Origin: Toxoplasma gondii ME49
Taxonomy: Eukaryota > Apicomplexa > Conoidasida > Eucoccidiorida > Sarcocystidae
Length of the DNA stretch: 64,000 nt
NCBI RefSeq assembly: GCF_000006565.2
Contig: NC_031479.1
Location: 4,676,289 to 4,740,288, forward strand
Reading direction: 5' to 3'
The notes below the pieces were generated by a model that did not search any database, was not told the DNA's origin, and saw only the letters and a list, made by a program, of their open reading frames with translations. The position numbers and the translations under genes were made by a program. Positions 11,801 to 21,342 of the stretch are shown piece by piece (within the stretch, counting starts at the first letter, position 1; each line of letters starts with the position of its first letter).

Positions 11801-12382
11801 GGATGGCTGAAATTGGGTTTCGCGGCCCTCCTGAGGGAAAGCCGCAAACTGTCTAGTAGAAGAAAATTATGTTTCTTGTTGAACTCGTTCTAGCGTTGCG
11901 TCTTGCTTCATGAGGCAGCCGTCGTGAGTATATAGGAGTAACACAAGACACAAACGTATTATCTTTGGAGGCAAAGCCAAGTGAGCGGCAAAGAATATAG
12001 CTAGTAGCTCTTTCGATACTTTCCTCCGCTGCAGGCAGCTTTTGGCCACAGCCACGGCAGTGGGATTTTTGAATCGAAACGGACACCTGTTGTCAGAAGA
12101 ATAGGATATGGATGAAGCGTGCATTGTAGAGGGACACCGAAAAAAGCACAGCATTTTCAGCGTATGTTGATAACACGTCAAGGACATATCCCGTTCCGGT
12201 GTGTTCGCACGTGAAGAGAGGGATGCAGCGTAGGACTACTTTATTTTTACCTTTAAGTAGCGCCATGATTCTCCACAGAGAAGTTTGCTGTCTCGTGATA
12301 AGGTTGGGGAATCAGGCGGAACGGAGATTTTCGTGAGCGTTTAGCACCCTCATCCATACCATTGTCCCGCCAGAGGCACGCA
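11801..12382. other. SRS spacer between element 1 and outer repeat
   Basis: No gene seen. The open frames here (for example the minus-strand frames at 11853-12187) have no SRS, signal-peptide or other recognised features. Confidence 0.4.
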
Positions 12383-12440
12383 CTTGCATACGCCTACTCC
12401 AAAACGGTCTTTTTTACAGACATGAGATGATTCCAGCAAC
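12383..12440 (-). repeat. SRS outer spacer repeat, copy upstream of gene C
   Basis: CACTTGCATACGCCTACTCC then AAAACGGTC, aligning by eye with the copies at 8878 and 15783. It lies about 670 bp beyond the start of element 1. Confidence 0.45.
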
Positions 12441-13477
12441 AAAATGTAACTTCGTATCACGTATAATGAGCAATTCTTGCAAGGGCAACTACTGGCTACG
12501 AGTGTATTAGTGACAGTGAAATGTAACGAGTCGTGACAGGAGAGCATGGTTTCATTCATCAATCAGCAGTGGGCCTGATGCCGAGCAACCACTTCGTCTG
12601 GATAGTTTACTGTGATTGATCAGCACCGAAGCATAGACATGGGCAGACAACTAGATGAAGTGACAAAGAGACGTCGGTCCCCCGCCTCAAAAGGCTTGTG
12701 GCAGCGCTGAGAGTGAATTTACCACCGGATCCGTATAACTATGCAAACTAACCCTCTCCCCTCCACCCAAAAGCGTTTACAACTTACGCCTGCAACTTTT
12801 TGGAAGATAGACTTGGCTTGGGAAACATGACTATTGGACGTCATTAAGAACAACCATATTGGTTCTGTAAGGAATTTATTTCTACTCCTGTTGTTCGTTC
12901 AAGCGCATTCCACGTAATCGTGTCCGTGTACGAAAAACAATATGTTTGTGAGACGCCAGTTTCGAGAGCATTCGTCTCGATCTTGCATCAACATATCAGG
13001 AGGTATGGAGACTCTTATTTGAGGATACCCCAGGTGCCGCACCTTTTTTTTGCAATTGCCACAGTAGGCAGACGCCTGTCTTCTTGCTGTGTCATATATC
13101 GCAGCCTCATGCACCTTAACTCAGAGACACACGCACGCTCGACGAGAGGAGTTTGTCTCGTCAAATGTGTTCTTCAGCACTCACCAAGTTTAGAAACTCC
13201 CCGGCTTTTTTTCCCCAACCTCTGATCCCTCTAGAAGGGGCGATAATAAAACGGAGCAGCTCCATTGCAGGCCTGTCGGCGGACATACTACGCACATCCG
13301 ACATCCTGTCTGATTCTCATTTCACCTCTACAGGACGCTTGTCCAACGAAACCACGCAACGTTTCCTGTTCCCTCGCTCAGCGCAATTCTAATGAGTCAC
13401 ACATATAGTGTTTATAGGCTTGGTGAACTTCAACCAAGCATTTTCACCTCCTGTAATTCACTAAACCCAAACACGCT
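12441..13477. other. SRS inter-unit spacer
   Basis: No gene supported. Near 13413-13450, just beyond the stop of gene D, a string starting AGGCTTGGTG followed by ACTTCAACCAAG is also present near 20841 beyond the right-hand relic. The 3' flanks were therefore duplicated along with the genes. Confidence 0.45.
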
Positions 13478-14798
13478 TTAAAAGGAAAACAAAAGAAAGA
13501 ATGAGGTCAGTGCTAAAGCAAAAATGAGCGCCACCACTGACCCCGCTGCGGCGGATGTCGATGCAGCGCTCTCGAGACTAGCCGCTGCAACGTTTATCTT
13601 GACAGTGCATGAATCCTTCTGACTTTGTGCCACTCCATTCTTCTGCTCAGGAGCCGAAGCGGAGCACTTGTAGCAGAAACTCTGTGCATTCTCCGGCAGA
13701 TGCTCTACCCTGAACGTGTGGCCAGACTCCGGCTTCGTCGACTCGAGCTTGGCTGTTGGCAGCTTGTCCGAGAGCTTCACTTCCTCCTTACACGATTCAT
13801 CGTATACCATAACTGGAACAGTTTCTGGATTCAATACGGCAATGTCTGTGTCGCACTGGAAGGAGACGCTCTTGGATGTGCTGCTGATTTCGAGGTTCAT
13901 GTTTCCCTTTGTAAGAGTGCATGCTGCAGAAATACGCGAGATACGCACGACGACGTGCGATGATGGAGGGTACCCCGTGGCAGCGAAGACAAAGTCGAAG
14001 ACACAATTCATTGAGGGCAATTAGTGTAAGGAACACAAATTGGCTGAATACGGTGTTAGTTCGCTTGTGTCTGCATCTGGTGCGGTTTGTCTTTGTGAAA
14101 CGGATACTCTTTTTCGAATATGCTTTTCACTTTCTTTCATGTGTGAGAACGCAGTTTCGTGATGCTTGTTTCCGTCCATTGGAGGGCTTCAACCAACAAA
14201 TTATGAGGCACAGGGATTGTTTCTGTGGCTTACTGTTGGCAGCTGGGTCGGCAGGAACTGTCACTGTGACGATACATTTGCCATCGAGGGGGTTTGGCGT
14301 GACGGGCGTTTCAGACACTCTGTCGGCTCTTCCAAGACGAGCCACTGCACCGGCGGACGTAGCAGTGCTGGTGCAACCGAAATATATTGTCGTCGACTTT
14401 TCAGGCAGTTCTCCCAGCGTCAGAACGACCGTCGTTTTTGACGTGGAGTCTCCATTTTCAGTCATGATAGTGGCTTCCGAGCCTTCGCCGAAAACCTTGT
14501 CCAACTCCATCTCTTCTGGCATATCTTTGTCGTTGTAGAACTTGGTGAGCTTTGTGGTGGTGGTTGACGGTAGCACATTGCGGTTCTCCGCATCGCATAT
14601 GAACATGACTTTCTTGGTTGTTGTGTCAACTGTGACAGATATGCCAGTTTGAGCGCCAGGTGTTGTACATGTGTATTTAGACGCTTCGTCGCCCTGTCCG
14701 TTATTCCCCAGAGCTGCAGTGGACATGAGCCCGACCACAACCAAAAACAGAGCCCCTGTCATTCTCACCTCCGAAAAAATAACTTGAGCTCCCGCCAT
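13478..14798 (-). CDS. SRS-type surface antigen lacking one D1 cysteine, array gene D
   Basis: Exon 1 is 14234-14798 and exon 2 is 13478-13923, joined in phase 1 (A/GTAAGC to CTGCAG); the product is 336 aa (324 from the inner ATG at 14762, MTGALFLV). The open frame upstream of 14798 continues to 15314 but lies in spacer sequence with no homologous extension, so I reject the longer start. D1 has only four cysteines: the TQCY/TKCY position of genes A and B reads TKFY, so one disulfide should be absent. D2 keeps six (TCTL, QCDTD, ESC, FCYKCS, SCTVK). The tail is strongly hydrophobic. Otherwise the layout matches its neighbours. Confidence 0.84.
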
Positions 14799-15102
14799 CG
14801 TCACCACTTTTCTGGGAGAAAGAGACGCGGGACAACCTACAGCAGGTATTCGAAAGGAATATTCGTTGCAACGGACTTGTGGAGATCCGCGCTCGCTGTA
14901 ATGGTTGAGTTGAACCGAAGGCGACTCTGTCGTATCAAAATGGCAGAAGAGCCGAGCACCTGCTGAGTTTTTCAGAGGTTGTAGACCGCAGGTTTTTTTG
15001 TCTGCTAAAGAGAAGTGCAGCATCGGGTTTGTTCTTGTCAGAAACTCCAGCGTACTGGGCAGATCATTCATTTCGTTTGAGACACAAGTCGTCGTCCACG
15101 TC

Positions 15103-15180
15103 GTTTTGTCCAACGGACGGGACGGCTGCGGACGGGACAAACTCCGGGGGGCGCTCCCGTGTCGAGGCAGACAGCATGGA
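15103..15180 (-). promoter_or_regulatory. SRS upstream element 1, gene D copy
   Basis: TTTTGTCCAACGGACGGGAC, GGCTGCGGACGGGACAAACT and GGGGGGCGCTCCCGTGTCG blocks; the best-formed GC-rich dyad of the set. It is about 305 bp from the start, roughly 150 bp closer than in the other genes, and no element 2 is visible between. This copy has apparently lost the inner part of the module. Confidence 0.55.
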
Positions 15181-15782
15181 GGGTTGGTGATGGGGGGCGC
15201 TAACGGGTTCTTGGCTAGGTGACCCCGGCATGCCCAGGACAATTGCACATTAACTGTCTTTTGCCTCATTTTGTGCACGTTTTCCCTCCGAAAACTCTCG
15301 TCGAGAGTCCGCACAAGTGTCTGGAGGAAACCAGCAGCTCAGCACTGGACGCGAAAGCAGCTAGAACAGGCAAAAATAAAGCTCTTTCTACGGAGACCTG
15401 AAGGAGCTGAGGGAAATGTTTCTGCAGAGAGACTGCTCAGGTCTCTTGTTGTCGAAATGTTCTCATCTTTTGGTAGTTGAACTGTTAATGAGGGGGATTT
15501 ACGTAAGATGAACGGTAAAAGTTGTCACGTATTCCGAGACGTTCTTCGTAGGTGTACGTAGAGGCCTTGCTGTGCCCTAGTATTAGCTCAGGTCGTGGGA
15601 AGGATGCAGCGTACTAGGCCGAATCCCACTCATCACTATGCGACCCACATCCGCACTACATTGAGCAGTTACTTCTTTTTTCACTGGCAGACGTCCAGTC
15701 TTGCAAAATGGAGGGTGAGCAAACAGCGAAGTATGACGGTGTCACTTCAGAGACGCATCCGCATTTCCCTCATACGGGAGTC
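15181..15782. other. SRS spacer between element 1 and outer repeat
   Basis: Nothing recognised beyond its position in the duplicated module. Open frames are short and lack motifs. Confidence 0.4.
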
Positions 15783-15905
15783 GTACTCGCATACATGTAC
15801 TCCAGAATTGTTTTAACGAAGAGGATCCTCTGAGGATGATCGATGCAAACTAAATTTGAAGTGGTTTTCTCTTCGTAGTTTCGTCAATTATGTTAACGGC
15901 AGCTG
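15783..15905 (-). repeat. SRS outer spacer repeat, copy upstream of gene D
   Basis: CGCATACATGTACTCCAGAA, then about 80 bp later TGTTAACGGCAGCTGTTGG. The second block is shared with the copy at 16953-17090. Confidence 0.45.
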
Positions 15906-16109
15906 TTGGTAACGGATAGCGTATCGTGGTCATGATTTGTCAATTTTCCTCCAGATACCTGAACGGAGCCGCTCACAGAGAAGCTATTTAGTCTCAAGCG
16001 TTTTCTGTCTTTCAATAGAACCGCGTGAGATAAGGAAGTTGATCCATTCACACAACCTCATCAAAGTAATGTTTACTAGCTGATAGGAAGGAGAAGCGAG
16101 AAAAAAACC

Positions 16110-16165
16110 AGCTGGAACTGATGACGGTACTGTCGTCCAGGACGCCATCCGAATCGATGTCAGCT
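16110..16165 (-). promoter_or_regulatory. SRS upstream element 2, orphan copy
   Basis: GATGACGGTACTGTCGTCC followed by GCCATCCGAATC. It has the same order and spacing to element 1 as in genes B and C, but no SRS exon lies downstream before the next spacer repeat at about 15.9 kb. Confidence 0.45.
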
Positions 16166-16304
16166 GACGATTTCCTGTTTTTGTACGTAGAAGGGTACTT
16201 GGACCGCAGAGCAAAACTGACGCGAAAGGAGTAGATCTAGGGAAGCGTGCTTCGCCGTGAGAACAGTAGGTGCCGTGTTTGGCTCTCTAAGCATTGTCCA
16301 CTGT

Positions 16305-16386
16305 GCCGTGTCCAACTGGCTGGACACCTGGGGAAGGGACGATTTCATGTGGGAGGGCGCTCCCCTGTCAAGGCGGGTGGCGCGGG
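16305..16386 (-). promoter_or_regulatory. SRS upstream element 1, orphan copy
   Basis: GCCGTGTCCAACTGGCTGG, GGGAAGGGACGAT and GGGAGGGCGCTCCC blocks. The last is a clear dyad. No SRS gene is attached. Confidence 0.5.
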
Positions 16387-16952
16387 TAGGTTGGGGCAGG
16401 AGGGACTTTTGGATTTCCAGAGAAACACTTAACTTCTCAAAACGATAATCGATCATTTAATTGCCTACCGGCTGGCTCGTCTGTCGAGGGCACTCTTCTA
16501 GAGGATTTGCGAATGGACTCAAAGCAGTAGACATGCCACTATCGAACACGAAGTCAAGATATAGATAAAAAAGTAAGGCCAGAAAAGTGAGACTGTCTTG
16601 GAGACGTGTGTCGGCTGGAGCCAGTGCTCGTCTCCGCTGCGGCAACTCTGGTCCTGTTGAATCGAAACAGACGATCGATGCTGGGCATGGAAACGACCCA
16701 CGAAGCACAGTTCAGCAAGGACTGATGAAAATTGAACAGTTACTACTTTTCTGTCTGCTCTCGCCACTTCAGCGTCGTACCCATTTCCGAATTGTTCACT
16801 CAAGGCATGTGATGAATCCTTCGCAGGCAGACTAGTCGCAACTCACGTCATTCTCGTATGTGAAGGCGTGAAGGTATTTTCGTGGAGTGACGCGCAGCTT
16901 GCCAACTTAGTGATGCCGTGTTGCAGCTTCAGCTACAATGTCGGCACGCGGG
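16387..16952. other. Spacer of the orphan SRS module
   Basis: No coding region recognised; the open frames on either strand (for example 16457-16803) have no SRS features. Confidence 0.4.
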
Positions 16953-17090
16953 CGGTATGCACTTCACCTACTGCAGAGCTGTCTTTTGTGACAATTTTCT
17001 TTCGATATCATAGTAACGAAGTAGGAATTGAGGTCATGTACCCAAAGTTGCGCTTGCAGCGGCTATTAGCCGCGAATGTGTTAACGGCAG
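16953..17090 (-). repeat. SRS outer spacer repeat, orphan module copy
   Basis: GTATGCACTTCACCTACTGC, then AGAGCTGTC, and later GTGTTAACGGCAGTGATAG. It matches the 15783 copy in two separated blocks and lies about 650 bp beyond the start of the orphan element 1. Confidence 0.45.
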
Positions 17091-18013
17091 TGATAGTAAA
17101 GGCACGCGCATTGGACAGATGAATTTGCAGTATCTCTTCAAGAGTCAGAAGCGCCCTGACGTACATGAAATAGTTCCTTTATTCGCGTTTGCCCACTTTT
17201 ACGGGGCATGCGAGAGGAGAACGTGCCAGAAAATCTTGCTTTCAACGACAGACAAACAGATTCCACTCCCTTCCCTTGAAGTCTTGATGCAAGAACGAGG
17301 CACAATCCGCCACGTAAATGTGCCATCCGAGGTCAGCCCAAAATAAGCAATCTCTTCTTAGTGAAATAGAAACGTTGTCTTTATAGACCTTGAGGTGACA
17401 GCTGTGTTGAGTAACGCGATATTGAAGCGTCATTTTCGGGAGCCCGATATCGTCTGCAGGGCACAAACAACTAAGAACGCTAACTGTAGAAGGGTGTTTT
17501 CCACAGAACTTTGTTCATGAGCAGAAATTCACATATCTAGCACGGATACATGGAAAACTGTCTAATCGTCGAACAGCTGATGCACTCGCTTTATCGGCGA
17601 GATTTGAGGTCGCCAAAGAACTACCATTTCATACAAATCCTCTGGTCGACAAGAGTCTTTCAGATTAACGGTGCAATTCCTGCAGAAGCACTAACATTCC
17701 CTCAGAGATGACCAACGACTCGAAATAATGCACGTTTCTGAGCCAGTGTAGTCTTCTGGCTTCACCAGGTTGATGGCGTCGTCACAGTCCCTGAAACATT
17801 ATTCCCGCATTCCCTGAAAAGCTGAAGTGTAGGTGTAGAATGTACTTTACAATCGAGACTACTTTTCTGGCCGTGCAAAAGGTACCCAAGATCATCAATG
17901 CATGCCCTGCCGCCACACACAAATCTCTTGTTTTTCCAGATGTCCCCTATACATCGACCTTGTGAACTTAAAAAAAGTGCCTTGTTCTGTATTTCACAGC
18001 ACTGAAAGGGATT
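17091..18013. other. SRS inter-unit spacer
   Basis: No gene supported. This is the 3' flank of gene E plus the outer flank of the orphan module. Confidence 0.4.
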
Positions 18014-19399
18014 CTAAAAGCCGCTCGTCGAGAAGGCAACTGAAGAAACAAATCCGAAGACAAGAGTCGACATTGATCCCGCTGTGGCGGAAGTCGAGGC
18101 GGCGCTGTCCAGGTTAGCGGCTGCAACTTTTACTTTCACAGTGCATGCTTCTGCAGAACCCTGAGACTCATTCTTCTTGCCAACCTCCGAAGCGGAGCAC
18201 TTGTAGCAGAAAGTTTGTGAAGTCTCAGGCAACTTCCCTACGCTGAAGGTGTAGCGCGAGTCCGCGTTCACTAGCGTGGCTGTCGGCAGGACTTCTTGCA
18301 GCTTTACTTGCTTGTCACACAACTCATCGAATATCATATTTGAAGAATTCTTGGGAGTCAGCGTGGAAATGCCTGTGTCGCATTGGAAGGACACGCTCTT
18401 GTTTGTGTTGGTGATCTTCAGATCCATGTTTTGTTTCTTGAGGGTGCATGCTGCAGGCATAAGCGGAGAGCAAAGGCGAGGACACCAACAGAAAATTCAG
18501 ACAGCAAACGAGACAGATTACTTTGGCACTAGCTCCTACATGCGGGTCACATTGATGGAAGGCGGTTGCCGCTTCGTCTTACTTGCAGTGCGACGGTGCC
18601 TCTCTCGCCGCACATGTGTCCCCACCGACATCTCGTTGCAACAGGTTACACCCGCAGTCACCGCCCCGCATCATCTGAGCCCCAATCTTCACGAACCCGG
18701 TATACGTGGAAGTTGCATGAACGCGGCATTAAAAATGCCCAGCTGAGACTGTCAGATGCTTCAGCCTGCGACTCTCCTGACTCCAGGCATGTTTATGTGA
18801 TGCTCGAATTCATGTGCTACAAGAGACCCTCTGCAAGCACTCGAAGTACACTGTGCTTAGGGCTTACTGTTGACATTTGGATCAGCAGGCACTGTCACCG
18901 TGACGATGCATTTTTCTTTGGCTGTGTCTGCGTCATTGAGGTTTCCAGTCTCCCGCCCTACCCCCTCCTGTAGCTCTTCACGTGGCTTCGGGGCGGCGCA
19001 ACCGAAGTAGATGTCTGTCGTCTTTTCAGGGAGTTTTGTCAGTGTCAACGACACCTCTTTGCCTGAGGCGTTCGTTGCTGTTGATGACTTGATGGTGCCT
19101 TTCGACTCCATGCCGAAGAGCTCCACCAAGTTCTTCAATTTTGTGATGTTTTTGTCTTCGTAGTACTGCGTTACCGTGTCTTGTGCAGACGGTAGCACAT
19201 CGCTCACGTTAGTACCGCAGATGAAGGAAACCGTCTTAGTTGTCTGGTCAACCGAAACAGATATGCTGCCTGAAGTCGTAGTGCAGGTATTTGTAGACGG
19301 GCCTGGAGTGGCTGTCTCCGCCCTCGGCACTGCAGGGGACATTAGCGCTGCGACGACAAAAAACAGAGCCCCCGCCATTCTCCTACGAGTTGAATCCAT
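18014..19399 (-). CDS. SRS-type surface antigen lacking one D1 cysteine, array gene E
   Basis: Exon 1 is 18868-19399 and exon 2 is 18014-18450, joined in phase 1 (A/GTAAGC to CTGCAG); the product is 322 aa (315 from the inner ATG at 19378, MAGALFFV). The N-terminal extension before the signal peptide is short (MDSTRRR). D1 has four cysteines (NTC, FIC, YFGC, EKC); the TQC position is TQYY, similar to gene D, so these two form a structural subgroup. D2 has six (TCTL, QCDTG, ELC, FCYKCS, ACTVK). The C-terminal tail is hydrophobic with small residues before it. It is a predicted GPI-anchored surface antigen. Confidence 0.84.
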
Positions 19400-19724
19400 T
19401 CTCTTCCCCGCCGTAAAGACACCTGGTCCAGAAGAGACAGATGTGAACAAGCCAACAGTTACTCTTCAAAGCAGACTTTTCAGCAGAATCCTGCCGTTGT
19501 GACCTAAACTCCGGTGGGACAATCACCGTTTTCCAGTGACTGGAGACGACTTTCAAGGGGCAGTGCGGTATCTTCTTAAAACCTGGACCATATCACACAT
19601 ACAACTGCAGCTCACACAGGAGTAGAGAGGTAGGGAGGTAGATACATCAAAACGAAGTTTACCACAAGACTTGGCCGTGACAGGTGTCGAGAAAAACAGA
19701 AATGAAAGCAGTCTGGACCCTCTG

Positions 19725-19775
19725 AGTCGACGACACTAACTGATACAACAAATCCTTTTGCCCCGATCCTATTCT
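19725..19775 (-). promoter_or_regulatory. SRS upstream element 2, gene E copy
   Basis: GTCGACGACACTAACTG retains the left half-site CGACAC but not the TGTCG half. It is about 325 bp upstream of the start, in the same order as the other modules. Confidence 0.4.
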
Positions 19776-19870
19776 GACTACAAAAAAGAAATTGTCCGGC
19801 AGATTTCCGCGGAAACCTGCCTCACAGTGAGCGCCGTAAGAACATCGTTTTGACTGTAACTATCATCCTC

Positions 19871-19950
19871 GCTGTCTTGACCGTCACACTGCACGGCTGC
19901 GGTGAAGACAATCTCTCTAGGGGCGCTGCATCGAGACAGGCAGCATCGGT
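19871..19950 (-). promoter_or_regulatory. SRS upstream element 1, gene E copy
   Basis: GCTGTCTTGACCG, GCACGGCTGCGGTGAAGAC, AATCTCTCTAGGGGCGC and TCGAGACAGGCAGCATCGG blocks. It is about 470 bp upstream of the start. Confidence 0.55.
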
Positions 19951-20937
19951 GGTTTCCCGCAAGACGGCATGAGCCCTTACCCGAGAGAAGGCCTCAAGAT
20001 ATGTAAGCGTTAATCATACGAGATCAAATCCCTCAACCTATGAACAACTTTAGTTTTTATTTTGAAGAGCTGCATCTTTTTTCACTGATATGTAAGGTGC
20101 ATGGTGAATCAGATGGTTCACAAGGTGCCAAGCGGACTGGAAATATTGCACACCGCCAGCCAGAGATTGATTAGAAGAGCGGTCTGGACCCGCAGACATC
20201 TGCTCCAGAACAGTGTTTCGTAAAAATAACCGAGCGTGGTCACAGAGCCGAAACACAAACATCAGATACTTTCTCCTAAGCTATTTCCGGAACACGTGTT
20301 GACTGCAAATGGGCTTACGACACCGCTGAACGGCCCCATGTCGTAAGTAGTGTAATTCATTGCCCGACTGGAGACCACGAATTACCAGCTGCAAAGAACG
20401 ATATCGCTCCGTCCCACCAGAATCATAAGGGAGATGGTGAGACTATACCACAACAGTCCGGCCACCGTGACCTAGAAACAACCGTGTTTGTTGTCCGTGG
20501 AACGAACAGGATCTCCCTTCAAAAGCTTTTAAGAACGACGTGGTTCATACCATGCCTTCTCGACGCTCTTCACTTTGACATCCTCACTTCTCTAGACAGA
20601 TATAGCCGGTAGCGGTAACCTTGAACATGGCGTTGGAGATCTCCCGTCTAATGCCGTCTCTACTCGTTGTAGAGCCGGGACCAAAACAAAGGTGCTCAGT
20701 CGCTAGCCTTGCACGGGGCTTGTCATGCCCACGAGTCACCCTGTCACTTTTCAGCGCTGTATGGTTCTTGTCGAAAAAAACGTACTGTTTCGTGTCCTCT
20801 CGCTAGGTTTATCTCTCTCATCACTCGTGTGCTGGACATAAAGGCTTGGTGGACTTCAACCAAGTGTTTCATCTCCTGCCGTCCACTACCATCAGAGCTG
20901 TTCTACAAGACCATCAAAAGGAAAAGTGAGAAGATAG
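19951..20937. other. SRS spacer
   Basis: No gene supported. The interval holds upstream sequence of gene E and the 3' flank of the right-hand relic. That flank shares a CTTGGTGGACTTCAACCAAG string (near 20845) with the flank of gene D. Confidence 0.4.
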
Positions 20938-21342
20938 TTACAGTATAAAGAGAAAGGCCACCAGTGACCTTGTTCTGGCGGGGATCGAGACAGCATTGCC
21001 GATATTAGCAGCTGAAACGCTTATCGTGACCGTGCATCTGGTTCCGTCCGTCCCTGATGCATTATTCTTTCCACAGTCATCGGTAGCAGAACAATTATAG
21101 CAGCACGGGCCCGGAGGCTCAGGCAGTTCCTCCACAGGGAGCGTGTGGAGCATGTTCTTGCTCAACAGTTTAGCAAATTGCAATTTTCCTGAGAGTTCCG
21201 CTTCGTTGTGGCACGGCTAATCGAGTACCACTTATGAAGCCTTTTCAGAATTCAGCTTTGTAAGGTCTGTGCCGCACCGGAAGGAATGAATCTTGGAGTC
21301 GCTGGTGATTTTCAAATCCATGGTTTCCTTCTCAAGGGTGAG
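20938..21342 (-). pseudogene. Decayed SRS domain-2 exon, right end of array
   Basis: It retains the order of an SRS second exon: a TLEKETMDLKI start, RCGTDL, then after a frame break CCYNCSA, RCTVTI and a Ser/Ala plus hydrophobic GPI-like tail. The acceptor is ruined: where intact copies read CTGCAG/CATGCACC, this copy reads TTCACAACTCACC, losing both the AG and the first cysteine. A stop codon follows EKAS at about 21232 and the reading frame changes after it. No D1 exon or element 1 copy is visible upstream to 22.4 kb. It cannot encode a normal SRS protein. Confidence 0.75.

Noticed and set aside
14127..15314. 395-codon minus-strand frame implying a much longer N-terminus for SRS gene D
   Set aside because: The extra N-terminal part runs into element 1 and spacer; sister genes start at the ATG corresponding to 14798, just before the signal peptide, and the part after the donor at 14233 is intron.
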